Positions 1 through 6,363 of a DNA stretch of 6,363 nucleotides are shown here, one piece after another. The position numbers were made by a program, and so were the translations under genes. Origin of the DNA: Butyrivibrio sp. (lineage in GTDB: Bacteria > Bacillota > Clostridia > Lachnospirales > Lachnospiraceae); assembly GCA_024688095.1 (NCBI GenBank), contig JAILEJ010000006.1, positions 1 to 6,363 of the forward strand. Reading direction: 5' to 3'. Under the pieces are notes generated by a model. The model was not told the DNA's origin, searched no databases, and worked only from the letters and a program-made list of their open reading frames with translations. Each line of letters starts with the position of its first letter. Position 1 is the first letter of the stretch.

Positions 1-2261
1 AAATCTATTGATACTCTTTCTCCAGATATCATTTTTATTTCAGTAAGTAAATAATTGCCTTTTTCATATTCCATGGTCTGACCATCATCATCATATAGTT
101 CAAAGGTACTTACTTTATCTTTTTCAAGTTCCGGTGCCAATATTACTTTTAATCCTGTTACCTTATCATTTGTCAGATTATTAATACTATTAACGGCCAT
201 TGGTATAATTCCGCCAGATTTAATAAATAAAGGAACTGAATGAATATCTACCGGAATTACATATTCTTTTCCGCCTGTAAATTCTTCTCTTGAATTAAAG
301 TCATAAAAAGTATATCCTTCAGGGAAATATACTGTTTTAGTCTTTGCACCCTTATCTACAACATTTGCAACAAGTAATGAATCACCTTCCATGAAATTTA
401 TATCTTCTGTATAAGTCCTGCTATCATTCTGAAAAGCACTAAGAAGTGGCTCCATAATTGGAAGTCCTTTGACAGCAGCTCTTCTCATAAGAGAATATAA
501 GTAAGGGCTTAATTTATATCTGAAATTTATCATCTTTGAAATAATATCCTTACTTCCAGAATACATCCATGGTTCTGTAACTGTATTGTCTGTATTAGTA
601 GAATGGATTGAGAACCTTGGCTGGAATATACCATTCTGTACCCATCTTATAAATAATTCTTCTTCCGGTGCCGGTCCATAAAATCCACCTATATCACATC
701 CCTGATTTGCAACTCCACTAAGTCCCATTCCAAGAATAGTTGAAATATTATATTTTAAAGTTTCCCAGCTTGTGTAATTGTCTCCTGCCCAAACCTGTGC
801 ATATCTTTGAATTCCACTATGTCCACTACGACATACAACAAATGGTCTCTTGCCGGGATGTATTTCTTTTACAGCTTCCTGCGCTATATGGCACATGATG
901 TTTGCCATTTCAGATTTGGTCTGGCCGATTGTTGCACCTTTTCCTTCAAAAAATACCCTTGCATCCTTATCTGTAAGACCATCATATTCACAGTTATCAT
1001 TCCAGACAGAAGTTGTTCCATATTTCAAAACATTTTCCTTTAAATAGTCTTTCCATATTTCCCTGTTTAATTCGGAGGTGTAATCAACATAATTTCCATC
1101 ACCACCCCACCATAGTCCAACAGCAGGTTTATCGGCCTTCGAATCCTTCACAAAAAGATTCTTTCTCTCCATCTCTTCATGTAAAGGATGTACAAGAAGC
1201 ATACCTGGCTTTACATTAGGTGATACTGTAACACCTTTTTGCGTCATCTTTTTAAAGAAATCTGCTGGATTTTTAAATCTTTCATTATTCCATGTAAATG
1301 TACATCTCTTTTGGCCTTCGATCGTATCTATATTGCAATATCCACTTGAAAGCTGAAAACCATCGATTGGTATATTCTCTTCTTTTGCAGTATCTACAAA
1401 ATCAAGAATCGCATCATCTGCATCTTTTGGAAGTTCTGAATAATACATTGAGCTTCCAAGATATCCAAGTGCAGCTTTTGGAAGCATCACACTCTTACCT
1501 GTAAGATCTGTATATCTTTCTACAACGTTTCTAACCTGCGGACCATTTATAAGAAATAAATCAATATCTCCTCCATCAGCCCTATAACAGCTATGGTGTT
1601 TTACATAATTACTATGACTTCTTCCCATATTGAAGTCACATTCCCAGGTATTGTGATAAAAATATCCAACTGCTTTTTTACTTTCATCATTGAGCTTTAT
1701 ATAAAAAGGTATATGCTTATATAAAGGATCTGTTTCCTTGGGGTTATATCCCATGCTGTCACCAGGTGCCATTTGCATGAATTTTTCGCGTTTATCAAGA
1801 TGGCCTGTTCGCTCTCCAAATCCATAAAAATGATCAGCTGGAAGCATTACTGCTGTATGAATCCTGCGGTTGTTGGAGTCACACATCCACCCCATTTGCG
1901 GGATATCCTCATGTAATATAAATCCGTCCTTATCATAAACTGTAATCATAAATGGATTATGTTTTACTTCTATTTTGAAATTCCCACCTTCGATTATAGA
2001 AACTTCTTTGCCAGTATCCTTTAATACCACATTTCTTGCTTCAACTCTATTTCTATATTCCCTAAGATAATCATCCATTCTGTCATCCCAGGCTGTCATT
2101 GCAAGATCATAGGATTCTTCTGCAAAATCCCCATCAAAGCCGGCTCTTATTCGTAAAATATCATCTGTCAAAAACATAATTCTTATATCAACGGCATCCG
2201 TTTTTATCTGAACAGTCTTATCTACATTTACTATGTTCTCAACTTTTTTTGCTACTCTCAT
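1..2261 (-). CDS. Glycoside hydrolase family 31 (alpha-glucosidase/alpha-xylosidase type), 3' end missing
   Basis: Retaining alpha-glycosidase of family GH31, which cleaves alpha-linked glucose or xylose from oligosaccharide ends. The frame is open from ATG at 2261 through 753 codons to the window edge, so the C-terminus is cut. An AAGGAGG site at 2267-2273 fixes the start. The layout is an N-terminal beta-sandwich (about 1-230, with YGFGER at 146-151), a TIM barrel (about 240-590) and C-terminal beta domains ending in a DUF5110-like stretch. By family position the nucleophile is D422 in WNDNCE and the acid/base is D494 in WAGDN. DIGG (523-526) and RFSIH (549-553) are also typical. FQLSSGY (302-308) and WNDN resemble the Aec37-like GH31 branch, whose substrate I do not know, so glucosidase versus xylosidase is open. 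There is no signal peptide, so it is probably cytoplasmic. It diverges from an AraC regulator that may control it. Probably only a few dozen residues are missing. Confidence 0.93.
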   Translation of the reverse strand, partial: MRVAKKVENIVNVDKTVQIKTDAVDIRIMFLTDDILRIRAGFDGDFAEESYDLAMTAWDDRMDDYLREYRNRVEARNVVLKDTGKEVSIIEGGNFKIEVKHNPFMITVYDKDGFILHEDIPQMGWMCDSNNRRIHTAVMLPADHFYGFGERTGHLDKREKFMQMAPGDSMGYNPKETDPLYKHIPFYIKLNDESKKAVGYFYHNTWECDFNMGRSHSNYVKHHSCYRADGGDIDLFLINGPQVRNVVERYTDLTGKSVMLPKAALGYLGSSMYYSELPKDADDAILDFVDTAKEENIPIDGFQLSSGYCNIDTIEGQKRCTFTWNNERFKNPADFFKKMTQKGVTVSPNVKPGMLLVHPLHEEMERKNLFVKDSKADKPAVGLWWGGDGNYVDYTSELNREIWKDYLKENVLKYGTTSVWNDNCEYDGLTDKDARVFFEGKGATIGQTKSEMANIMCHIAQEAVKEIHPGKRPFVVCRSGHSGIQRYAQVWAGDNYTSWETLKYNISTILGMGLSGVANQGCDIGGFYGPAPEEELFIRWVQNGIFQPRFSIHSTNTDNTVTEPWMYSGSKDIISKMINFRYKLSPYLYSLMRRAAVKGLPIMEPLLSAFQNDSRTYTEDINFMEGDSLLVANVVDKGAKTKTVYFPEGYTFYDFNSREEFTGGKEYVIPVDIHSVPLFIKSGGIIPMAVNSINNLTNDKVTGLKVILAPELEKDKVSTFELYDDDGQTMEYEKGNYLLTEIKMISGERVSID

Positions 2262-2271
2262 TATTTCCTCC

Positions 2272-2288
2272 TTCACAAACTTAGTGAA
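2272..2288. promoter_or_regulatory. Imperfect 17-base dyad in the GH31 leader, touching its ribosome binding site
   Basis: The sequence TTCACAAACTTAGTGAA reads almost the same on both strands, with one mismatched pair. It lies between the predicted GH31 transcription start (about 2289) and the start codon, and its left arm overlaps the Shine-Dalgarno sequence at 2267-2273. As DNA it could be a repressor operator. As RNA it could form a small 5'-terminal stem-loop next to the ribosome site. Which of these applies, if either, is inference. Confidence 0.4.
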
Positions 2289-2295
2289 CACATAA

Positions 2296-2322
2296 ATCAT
2301 AATATTCGAATTTGAAGTGCAA
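2296..2322 (-). promoter_or_regulatory. Candidate sigma-A promoter for the GH31 gene
   Basis: On the minus strand, TATGAT (2296-2301) is a good -10 box and TTGCAC (2317-2322) a fair -35 box. The spacer is 15 bases, shorter than the usual 17. A short spacer with an imperfect -35 is common at promoters that need an activator. The first of the three phased repeats lies just upstream (2327-2338), where an AraC-type activator could touch RNA polymerase. The predicted leader is about 28 bases. Confidence 0.5.
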
Positions 2323-2326
2323 TACA

Positions 2327-2401
2327 TTACAAATATTGCTTATGTATATCTATTTTTTTACAAATATTGTGGTATACTTTCTATATTATAGACAAATATT
2401 T
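2327..2401. repeat. Three helically phased direct repeats, probable AraC-type operator
   Basis: TTACAAATATTG occurs exactly at 2327-2338 and 2358-2369. A third copy sharing ACAAATATT lies at 2392-2400. The offsets are 31 and 32 bases, close to three turns of B-DNA, so all three face the same side of the helix. Copy 1 abuts the GH31 -35 box, and copies 2 and 3 flank the candidate -10 of the regulator gene. AraC-family proteins often bind direct repeats in divergent promoter regions next to their own gene. That the neighbouring regulator binds here is inference. The region is AT-rich, so some similarity is expected by chance, but 12 identical bases with this phasing is suggestive. Confidence 0.55.
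2370..2378 (+). promoter_or_regulatory. Candidate extended -10 promoter for the AraC regulator operon
   Basis: TGG followed by TATACT (2373-2378) fits an extended -10 element (TGn plus hexamer). No good -35 is present at the matching distance. Other -10-like hexamers occur nearby (TATTAT at 2384-2389, TATACT at 2419-2424), so the exact start is uncertain. The element lies between repeat copies 2 and 3, a layout that would allow self-repression. The leader to the ATG at 2448 would be about 60 bases. Confidence 0.35.
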
Positions 2402-2447
2402 CCCCAGCTTTTAACTTATATACTAGCTAAATAGGAAGGTTATATAC

Positions 2448-3278
2448 ATGATTGACAGAGCCGGAATTCTAATGGAACAGGGTGCCCAAATTGCTGCTGA
2501 AAGAGTCAGTGATACAAGCAGTATGCCACGTTCACATTATCATTCACATTTTGAACTATATTATTTGGAAGAAGGCAGTAGGCTTCATATGTTAGAAAAT
2601 GACATATATAAGACAGAACCAGGAGATATGATGCTTTTTGCTCCATACATAATGCATCATTCGTATTCTGAAAAGACAGGTCAGGGATTTAAAAGGATTG
2701 TCTTGTATTTCACTCCTGAATCTATAGAAGATTCTTTTGTCCTGGAAAAATTAAAAAATGGAAGCGGATTATATAAAGTTGACTCCAAAATCGGTCACTA
2801 CCTTCACGGTATGATAGGAATGCTTTTATTACAGCAGGAAGATATGGATGAGCTTCACGATGCAAGTTTAAAAGCACTTCTAAATATGATAGTAGTAACT
2901 ATACTAAAATCTGCTGTTCCATCTGAAAAACCCGAAGTACAAACTCTTATAGCCAAAATGATCAAATATATAGATAATCATTTTATGGAAGATATTAAAC
3001 TCGATGACCTTGCAGACCAGTTTTATGTTAGTAAATATTATCTCTGTCACGAATTCAAAAAGTATACTAACAGAACTATCAATCAGTATATAAACGCAAC
3101 AAGAATACTAAATGCTCAGAGACAAATAATGGAAACAAATCATAGTCTTACTAAAATTTCTTCAGATTGTGGTTTTGCTTCAAGTACACATTTCAGCAGA
3201 ACTTTTAAAGCTATAACAGGTACAACTCCAACAGCATTTCGTTCTTCCTATAAACAAAAGCAACGAAAGGGGAAATAA
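2448..3278 (+). CDS. AraC-family transcriptional regulator with N-terminal cupin sensor domain
   Basis: Sequence-specific DNA-binding regulator of 276 residues, a normal length for the family. The N-terminal part (about 25-90) is an AraC-type cupin: histidines H30, H32 and H34 with E36, then EPGD (57-60) and H70-H71, the pattern of a small-ligand pocket that often senses sugars. The middle (about 95-160) is a helical linker for dimer formation. The C-terminus (about 165-270) is the double helix-turn-helix domain, with the first HTH near 183-207 and the second near 233-258, followed by the family-typical GTTPTAFR. The start is supported by AGGAAGG at 2433-2439, eight bases before the ATG. It is encoded divergently from the GH31 gene and one base upstream of an esterase gene, so local control of both is likely. 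The ligand cannot be named from sequence. Confidence 0.93.
   Translation: MIDRAGILMEQGAQIAAERVSDTSSMPRSHYHSHFELYYLEEGSRLHMLENDIYKTEPGDMMLFAPYIMHHSYSEKTGQGFKRIVLYFTPESIEDSFVLEKLKNGSGLYKVDSKIGHYLHGMIGMLLLQQEDMDELHDASLKALLNMIVVTILKSAVPSEKPEVQTLIAKMIKYIDNHFMEDIKLDDLADQFYVSKYYLCHEFKKYTNRTINQYINATRILNAQRQIMETNHSLTKISSDCGFASSTHFSRTFKAITGTTPTAFRSSYKQKQRKGK
3266..3272 (+). promoter_or_regulatory. Ribosome binding site of the hydrolase gene inside the end of the regulator gene
   Basis: AAAGGGG lies seven bases before the ATG at 3280 and within the last codons of the regulator, whose stop codon is 3276-3278. The one-base gap and embedded site indicate co-transcription and probably coupled translation. 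Confidence 0.75.
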
Positions 3279-3279
3279 A

Positions 3280-4299
3280 ATGGGCTATAGTAAGATAACA
3301 GATGATATGACAATTGGAGATATTTTAAACAATGATTCCTATGGAATATTTAAAGATTATATTTTTACATACATGACTCCAGACCATTATTACAATAAAT
3401 TATCATCATATGGATTCGAAAAAGTAGGATTTGAAGAAGGTCTTCACCGAATGGAAGAGCTTGCTGCTTCAGATGGTCAAAACGGCAAAACTTATTTACA
3501 TAATATTTATTCAGATGAGGAGCAAAAAGCTCAGTGGGATAAAGCGTATGCACAATATTTACATTTCCCTGCAAAAACAAATTCGTCAGCCCCAGTTCCA
3601 TACATTATAGTTATTCCTGGAGGAGCATTTAATCGTCAGTGGGGATTTATAGAGGGCCAGGCGATTGCTGCACACCTTAACAATATGGGGTATTCGGCAT
3701 TTGTGCTTTACTACAGAGTAAAACAGGAACCTGTTGTAGCTTTGGCCATTGAAGATATGATAGCTGCCATAAAAGATATTGAGGCAAAAGCCAGCGAATA
3801 TAATATTATACCCGGTGAATATATGATAGGTGGTTTTTCCGCAGGTGCTACACTTGCTGGAGAAATAGGCTCAACAAACTACGGCTACAAAATGCATAAC
3901 ATCCCAAAGCCACAGGCTATTTTCCTCGGTTATACAGCGGTAGGAATGAATGAATATTATAAAACTTTTTCCTCTCTAAAAGATGATGAGCCTATGAAAC
4001 AGGCAATTGCTCCATTTCTTAGAAGACTCGGTGGACCAGATTTTGACAGAAAAATTATTGAATCCTTTGATCTTCCATCTCACATTGACTCAGATTATCC
4101 GAAAACATATATTGTTGCAAATGAGGATGACGGTACTGTTCCTGTAAATAATAGTAAGTATCTTGATTCAGTATTAACTAAATTAAATGTTGAGCATATA
4201 ACAAAAATCGGATCAAAAGGTGATCACAGTTTTGGTCTTGGAAACGGTCTCGAAGTCGAGGGGTGGCTTGAAGAAGCTGTAGAATTCTGGAGAAAATAA
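3280..4299 (+). CDS. Alpha/beta-hydrolase fold serine esterase with helical N-terminal extension
   Basis: Putative intracellular esterase of 339 residues, likely to remove acyl groups such as acetyl from sugars or to cleave small esters. The strand and oxyanion turn is IPGGAF (112-117), in place of the HGGG of many acetyl esterases. The nucleophile elbow is GFSAGA with S187. The expected acid is D284 in DDGTVP, and the histidine is H316 in GDHSFG, so the catalytic triad is complete. The first 65 or so residues are outside the hydrolase core. ITDDMTIGDILN (6-17) looks like the start of a DUF1858-type helical module, seen in other Lachnospiraceae proteins. No signal peptide or membrane segment is visible. 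It shares an operon with the AraC regulator and neighbours a GH31 gene, which suggests deacylation of oligosaccharides, but the substrate is inferred from context only. A peptidase of the same fold is a less likely alternative. Confidence 0.88.
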   Translation: MGYSKITDDMTIGDILNNDSYGIFKDYIFTYMTPDHYYNKLSSYGFEKVGFEEGLHRMEELAASDGQNGKTYLHNIYSDEEQKAQWDKAYAQYLHFPAKTNSSAPVPYIIVIPGGAFNRQWGFIEGQAIAAHLNNMGYSAFVLYYRVKQEPVVALAIEDMIAAIKDIEAKASEYNIIPGEYMIGGFSAGATLAGEIGSTNYGYKMHNIPKPQAIFLGYTAVGMNEYYKTFSSLKDDEPMKQAIAPFLRRLGGPDFDRKIIESFDLPSHIDSDYPKTYIVANEDDGTVPVNNSKYLDSVLTKLNVEHITKIGSKGDHSFGLGNGLEVEGWLEEAVEFWRK

Positions 4300-4303
4300 T
4301 AAT

Positions 4304-4360
4304 AAAACCGGGCTGCATAATCAGATTTAATATCTATTTTACGCAATCCGGTTTTTATTT
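4304..4360. terminator. Bidirectional intrinsic terminator between converging genes
   Basis: AAAACCGG (4304-4311) pairs with CCGGTTTT (4348-4355). The stem continues inward through a G-T pair, one mismatch and TGC/GCA, with a smaller AGAT/ATCT hairpin in the loop. T-runs follow on both strands: TTTTTATTT rightwards (4352-4360), and TTTTATTATTA on the minus strand leftwards. It lies directly after the hydrolase stop (4297-4299) and the kinase stop (4367-4369), so it can end both transcripts. Confidence 0.85.
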
Positions 4361-4366
4361 TCGATT

Positions 4367-5920
4367 TTACTGTTTCATACAGGTTGCTGTAACAATTGCA
4401 AGAACGTCAGAAGCAACAATTGGCTTTGAAATATGTCCTGTTGCACCACTTTCTGCTGCCCTTAATCTATCTTCTTTAAGATTATCAGAACTGAGTGCAT
4501 AAATTGGTATTTTCCTTGCATCCTCTCTGTCTAAAACACGTATTTTATATATTTCTTCATATCCTGTCATTACCGGCATCTGTATGTCAGTAAGAATCAT
4601 ATCATAATAGCCTTCTCTATGATTTTTAAATCTATCTACAGCATCACAGCCATCGCAAACTATATCTGCCATAAATCCAGCCTCAGTCAGAATTTGTTCA
4701 ATTATATCTCTATTAATTTCCTGATCCTCAGCTACAAGTATGCGTCCCTTACAGCCATCCGGCATACTTCTGTCCTCAGGTTCCTCATATTCACTTTCAT
4801 TTTCACATAACCTGAAAGGAATATAAACATATACCTTAGTTCCTTCACCCATGGCACTTTCAGCATGAATGCTTCCACCCATTGTATGAACAGCTCTTTT
4901 TACCATGGATATTCCAAGGCCTGCACCTATATAGCTTCCATCTTCGTTTCTGTTATTTTCATCAAGATGCTCAAAGATACGGTCCACATATTCTTCAGAC
5001 ATACCTATTCCATTATCGGAAATCTCAAATCTGTATCTTGCATAACCAGACTCAGATTTTGCTATCTGAGTTCCAATTATTTCTATATGACCGCCTTCAG
5101 GGGTGAATTTGACTGCATTTTCAAGTAAATTTCCAAGTATTCTTCCAAATATTACAGGATCAAGATATACATTATCATCCGGAAGATCAAACTTGTATGT
5201 TTGATTCTTACCAAATTCTTTTCTATCAGCAAGATTATGAAGCTTGTTTCCTTCTTCCCGTAAATTACATTCAACTTCATTTATCCTGACATGCTCATTA
5301 TTCATATCACTTACTTCAACGAGTTCACGAACCATTCCATTAAGAAACTGCATCGATTCCTCAGTTTTATCCAAATATTCTTTAAGAAAATCTTCGTCCT
5401 GAATATTTTCCCTCATAAGTTTCAAAAAGAAATCTACATCATTTATCGGAATCTGCAAATTATGTGCTATATTGAAAAGAAAGGAATTCTGTGCAATTGA
5501 CAGTTTATATCTTGTAGTAACATCTGCAAGAAATACATAATAAACAGGTCCAAAATCATCCGTCATGGCAAATCTTCCAAAATCTTCTACGTATCTTATG
5601 TTCCCATCTTTTCTAATAATCCTGTATTCAACATAGTCCAGATTCTCATCACTTCTATCTATCTGAAAATCAATCGAAGATTGTATCTTAACATAGTCAT
5701 CAGGATGGACCATTCCACTAAAGCAATATCCTGTAAGCTCTTTAAATTCCTCTAAAGTAGAGCAGCCATAGAGATCAAGCACTGCGTGATTAACAAATAT
5801 AATTTCACCCTTTTCGGTATTTTGATATATAAAAAAAGCCCCAGGAATATTTTCAGCCATGGCAGCCACAATATCAATAGTATCAAAAGATAACATTAAT
5901 TCAGGAAATTGTATATCCAT
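4367..5920 (-). CDS. Soluble PAS hybrid histidine kinase with C-terminal receiver domain
   Basis: Two-component signalling protein of 517 residues. A PAS domain (about 22-135, with FVNHAVLDLYGC and a C-terminal RIIRKDG strand) is the likely sensor. It is followed by a HisKA-like dimerisation region with phospho-acceptor H153 in IAHNLQIP. The HATPase domain (about 250-370) has N268 in the N box, DNGIG (302-306) and GAGLG (332-336). After an acidic linker comes a receiver (393-513) with acidic pocket E398/D399, phospho-acceptor D445 in LTDIQMP, S477 and K499. There is no membrane segment, so it acts in the cytoplasm. AAGGAGGA at 5926-5933 supports the start. The residue after H153 is asparagine where most kinases have glutamate or aspartate, which may weaken autokinase activity. 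It has no output domain, and no partner regulator or phosphotransfer protein lies in the window. The stimulus is unknown. Confidence 0.93.
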   Translation of the reverse strand: MDIQFPELMLSFDTIDIVAAMAENIPGAFFIYQNTEKGEIIFVNHAVLDLYGCSTLEEFKELTGYCFSGMVHPDDYVKIQSSIDFQIDRSDENLDYVEYRIIRKDGNIRYVEDFGRFAMTDDFGPVYYVFLADVTTRYKLSIAQNSFLFNIAHNLQIPINDVDFFLKLMRENIQDEDFLKEYLDKTEESMQFLNGMVRELVEVSDMNNEHVRINEVECNLREEGNKLHNLADRKEFGKNQTYKFDLPDDNVYLDPVIFGRILGNLLENAVKFTPEGGHIEIIGTQIAKSESGYARYRFEISDNGIGMSEEYVDRIFEHLDENNRNEDGSYIGAGLGISMVKRAVHTMGGSIHAESAMGEGTKVYVYIPFRLCENESEYEEPEDRSMPDGCKGRILVAEDQEINRDIIEQILTEAGFMADIVCDGCDAVDRFKNHREGYYDMILTDIQMPVMTGYEEIYKIRVLDREDARKIPIYALSSDNLKEDRLRAAESGATGHISKPIVASDVLAIVTATCMKQ

Positions 5921-6032
5921 AAAAATCCTCCTTGTATGGGGAGTGCAGTGGTTTCAAATGGTCATATAATCAGCTTACTAAAACATAAATGATCACCGCT
6001 TACATATGTATATGCATTTACTATCACTTTAT

Positions 6033-6060
6033 ATTATATACAATAATTTCGATGCAAACA
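6033..6060 (-). promoter_or_regulatory. Candidate promoter for the histidine kinase gene
   Basis: In the 178-base gap 5921-6098, the minus strand holds a perfect TATAAT (6033-6038) and a weak -35, TGTTTG (6055-6060), 16 bases apart. Transcription from here would give a leader of about 105 bases, long for this window. The leader contains the perfect palindrome TACATATGTA (6001-6010), but I see no convincing riboswitch fold. No terminator hairpin follows the upstream gene, so some read-through into the kinase is possible. Confidence 0.4.
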
Positions 6061-6098
6061 TAATCTTTTTATCAAAATATTGTTAATTTTTTCTGTAT

Positions 6099-6363
6099 TC
6101 AAAATAGTGAAAGCTGTTCATCTATCCATGACTTTGAATTAACAATATGGATAACGTCATCCTCTCTGTAATTGCCAATCAAAAAAGGCGACTTAGGATC
6201 ATGTTTTCTATAATTTGATATGACTTTTTCTCTGTCATTATTAGCATAGCAGTATTTACATAAATGCATGCAACTGTCATATGCACCAATATCTCCAGAA
6301 AGATAACAGGTACACTCTGCCCTTGAAGGTTTCTTCTTTGGAACTATAAGCTTTTTGCCTATT
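6099..6363 (-). CDS. DUF1848 family protein, C-terminal fragment (5' end outside the window)
   Basis: The last 87 codons of a leftward gene are visible, ending at TGA (6099-6101). The start lies beyond the right edge. The visible part reads as the C-terminus of DUF1848: a CxC pair (visible residues 17 and 19), then SGDIGAYDSC and a CX3CX2C cluster (C31, C35, C38, in CMHLCKYCYA), followed by HDPKSPFLIG and a closing SWIDEQLSLF. The cluster has the spacing of the radical SAM iron-sulfur motif, and the family is described as having such a C-terminal cysteine cluster. Its function is not known. It is too short for the usual ATG-to-stop search because its start is missing. It is on the same strand as the kinase 178 bases downstream, but with no clear functional link. 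Confidence 0.85.
   Translation of the reverse strand, partial: IGKKLIVPKKKPSRAECTCYLSGDIGAYDSCMHLCKYCYANNDREKVISNYRKHDPKSPFLIGNYREDDVIHIVNSKSWIDEQLSLF

Noticed and set aside
807..1504. Several short rightward open frames of 65-78 codons
   Set aside because: They lie entirely opposite the GH31 gene, lack good ribosome sites and encode no recognisable domain. The minus-strand frame is open throughout and carries all GH31 motifs.
2424..2429. TAGCTA palindrome before the regulator ribosome site
   Set aside because: Six symmetric bases are expected by chance in DNA of this composition.
3365..3601. Leftward 78-codon open frame
   Set aside because: It is antisense to the N-terminal part of the esterase, whose frame is intact and has family motifs; there is no sign of an independent gene.
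4619..5500. Rightward open frames of 63-87 codons
   Set aside because: All are antisense to the hybrid kinase, low in complexity and without ribosome sites; they reflect the AT-rich reverse strand.
6073..6082. CAAAATATTG, resembling the phased repeat in the other promoter region
   Set aside because: Only AAATATTG matches, it is a single copy in AT-rich DNA, and it lies just after the DUF1848 stop rather than against a promoter box.
6061..6098. Possible terminator after the DUF1848 gene
   Set aside because: The stretch is A/T-rich, but I could not find a GC-containing stem followed by a T-run in the leftward direction.
1..6363. tRNA, rRNA, CRISPR array, insertion sequence or attachment site
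   Set aside because: No cloverleaf, regularly spaced long repeats, transposase frame or terminal inverted repeats were seen; the coding frames fill nearly all of the window.

Overview
The window is AT-rich chromosomal DNA with strong AAGGAGG-type ribosome binding sites and Gram-positive protein families. It most likely comes from an anaerobic Firmicute of the Lachnospiraceae (Butyrivibrio, Pseudobutyrivibrio or Roseburia type). That placement rests on the style of the proteins and the base composition, not on a marker gene. There are five protein genes, two of them cut by the window ends. I see no RNA gene, mobile element or CRISPR array.

Left part (1-4299): a small carbohydrate-use locus built around a divergent promoter region. 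A glycoside hydrolase family 31 enzyme reads leftwards from 2261 and runs off the left edge with its last residues missing. An AraC-type regulator with a cupin sensor domain reads rightwards from 2448. It is followed after one base by a serine alpha/beta hydrolase, probably a carbohydrate or acyl esterase, so these two genes look like one operon. The 186 bases between the divergent genes carry three copies of the motif ACAAATATT, spaced 31 and 32 bases apart (three helical turns). The nearest copy lies directly upstream of the likely GH31 promoter. The simplest reading is that the AraC protein senses a small sugar-like ligand, binds these sites, switches on the GH31 gene and controls its own operon. 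The enzymes would then trim imported oligosaccharides inside the cell, since the regulator and esterase show no signal peptide and neither does the GH31 N-terminus.

Middle (4300-4366): a hairpin with T-runs on both sides separates two converging genes and can end transcription in both directions.

Right part (4367-6363): a soluble hybrid histidine kinase (PAS, HisKA-like, HATPase, receiver) reads leftwards, with an H-box that lacks the usual acidic residue after the histidine. About 180 bases upstream lies the end of a DUF1848 protein, also leftward, with a CX3CX2C cysteine cluster. Nothing in the sequence links this right half to the sugar locus.

Most worth following: the phased repeats in the divergent promoter, the non-canonical active-site strands of the GH31 enzyme, and the unusual H-box of the kinase.
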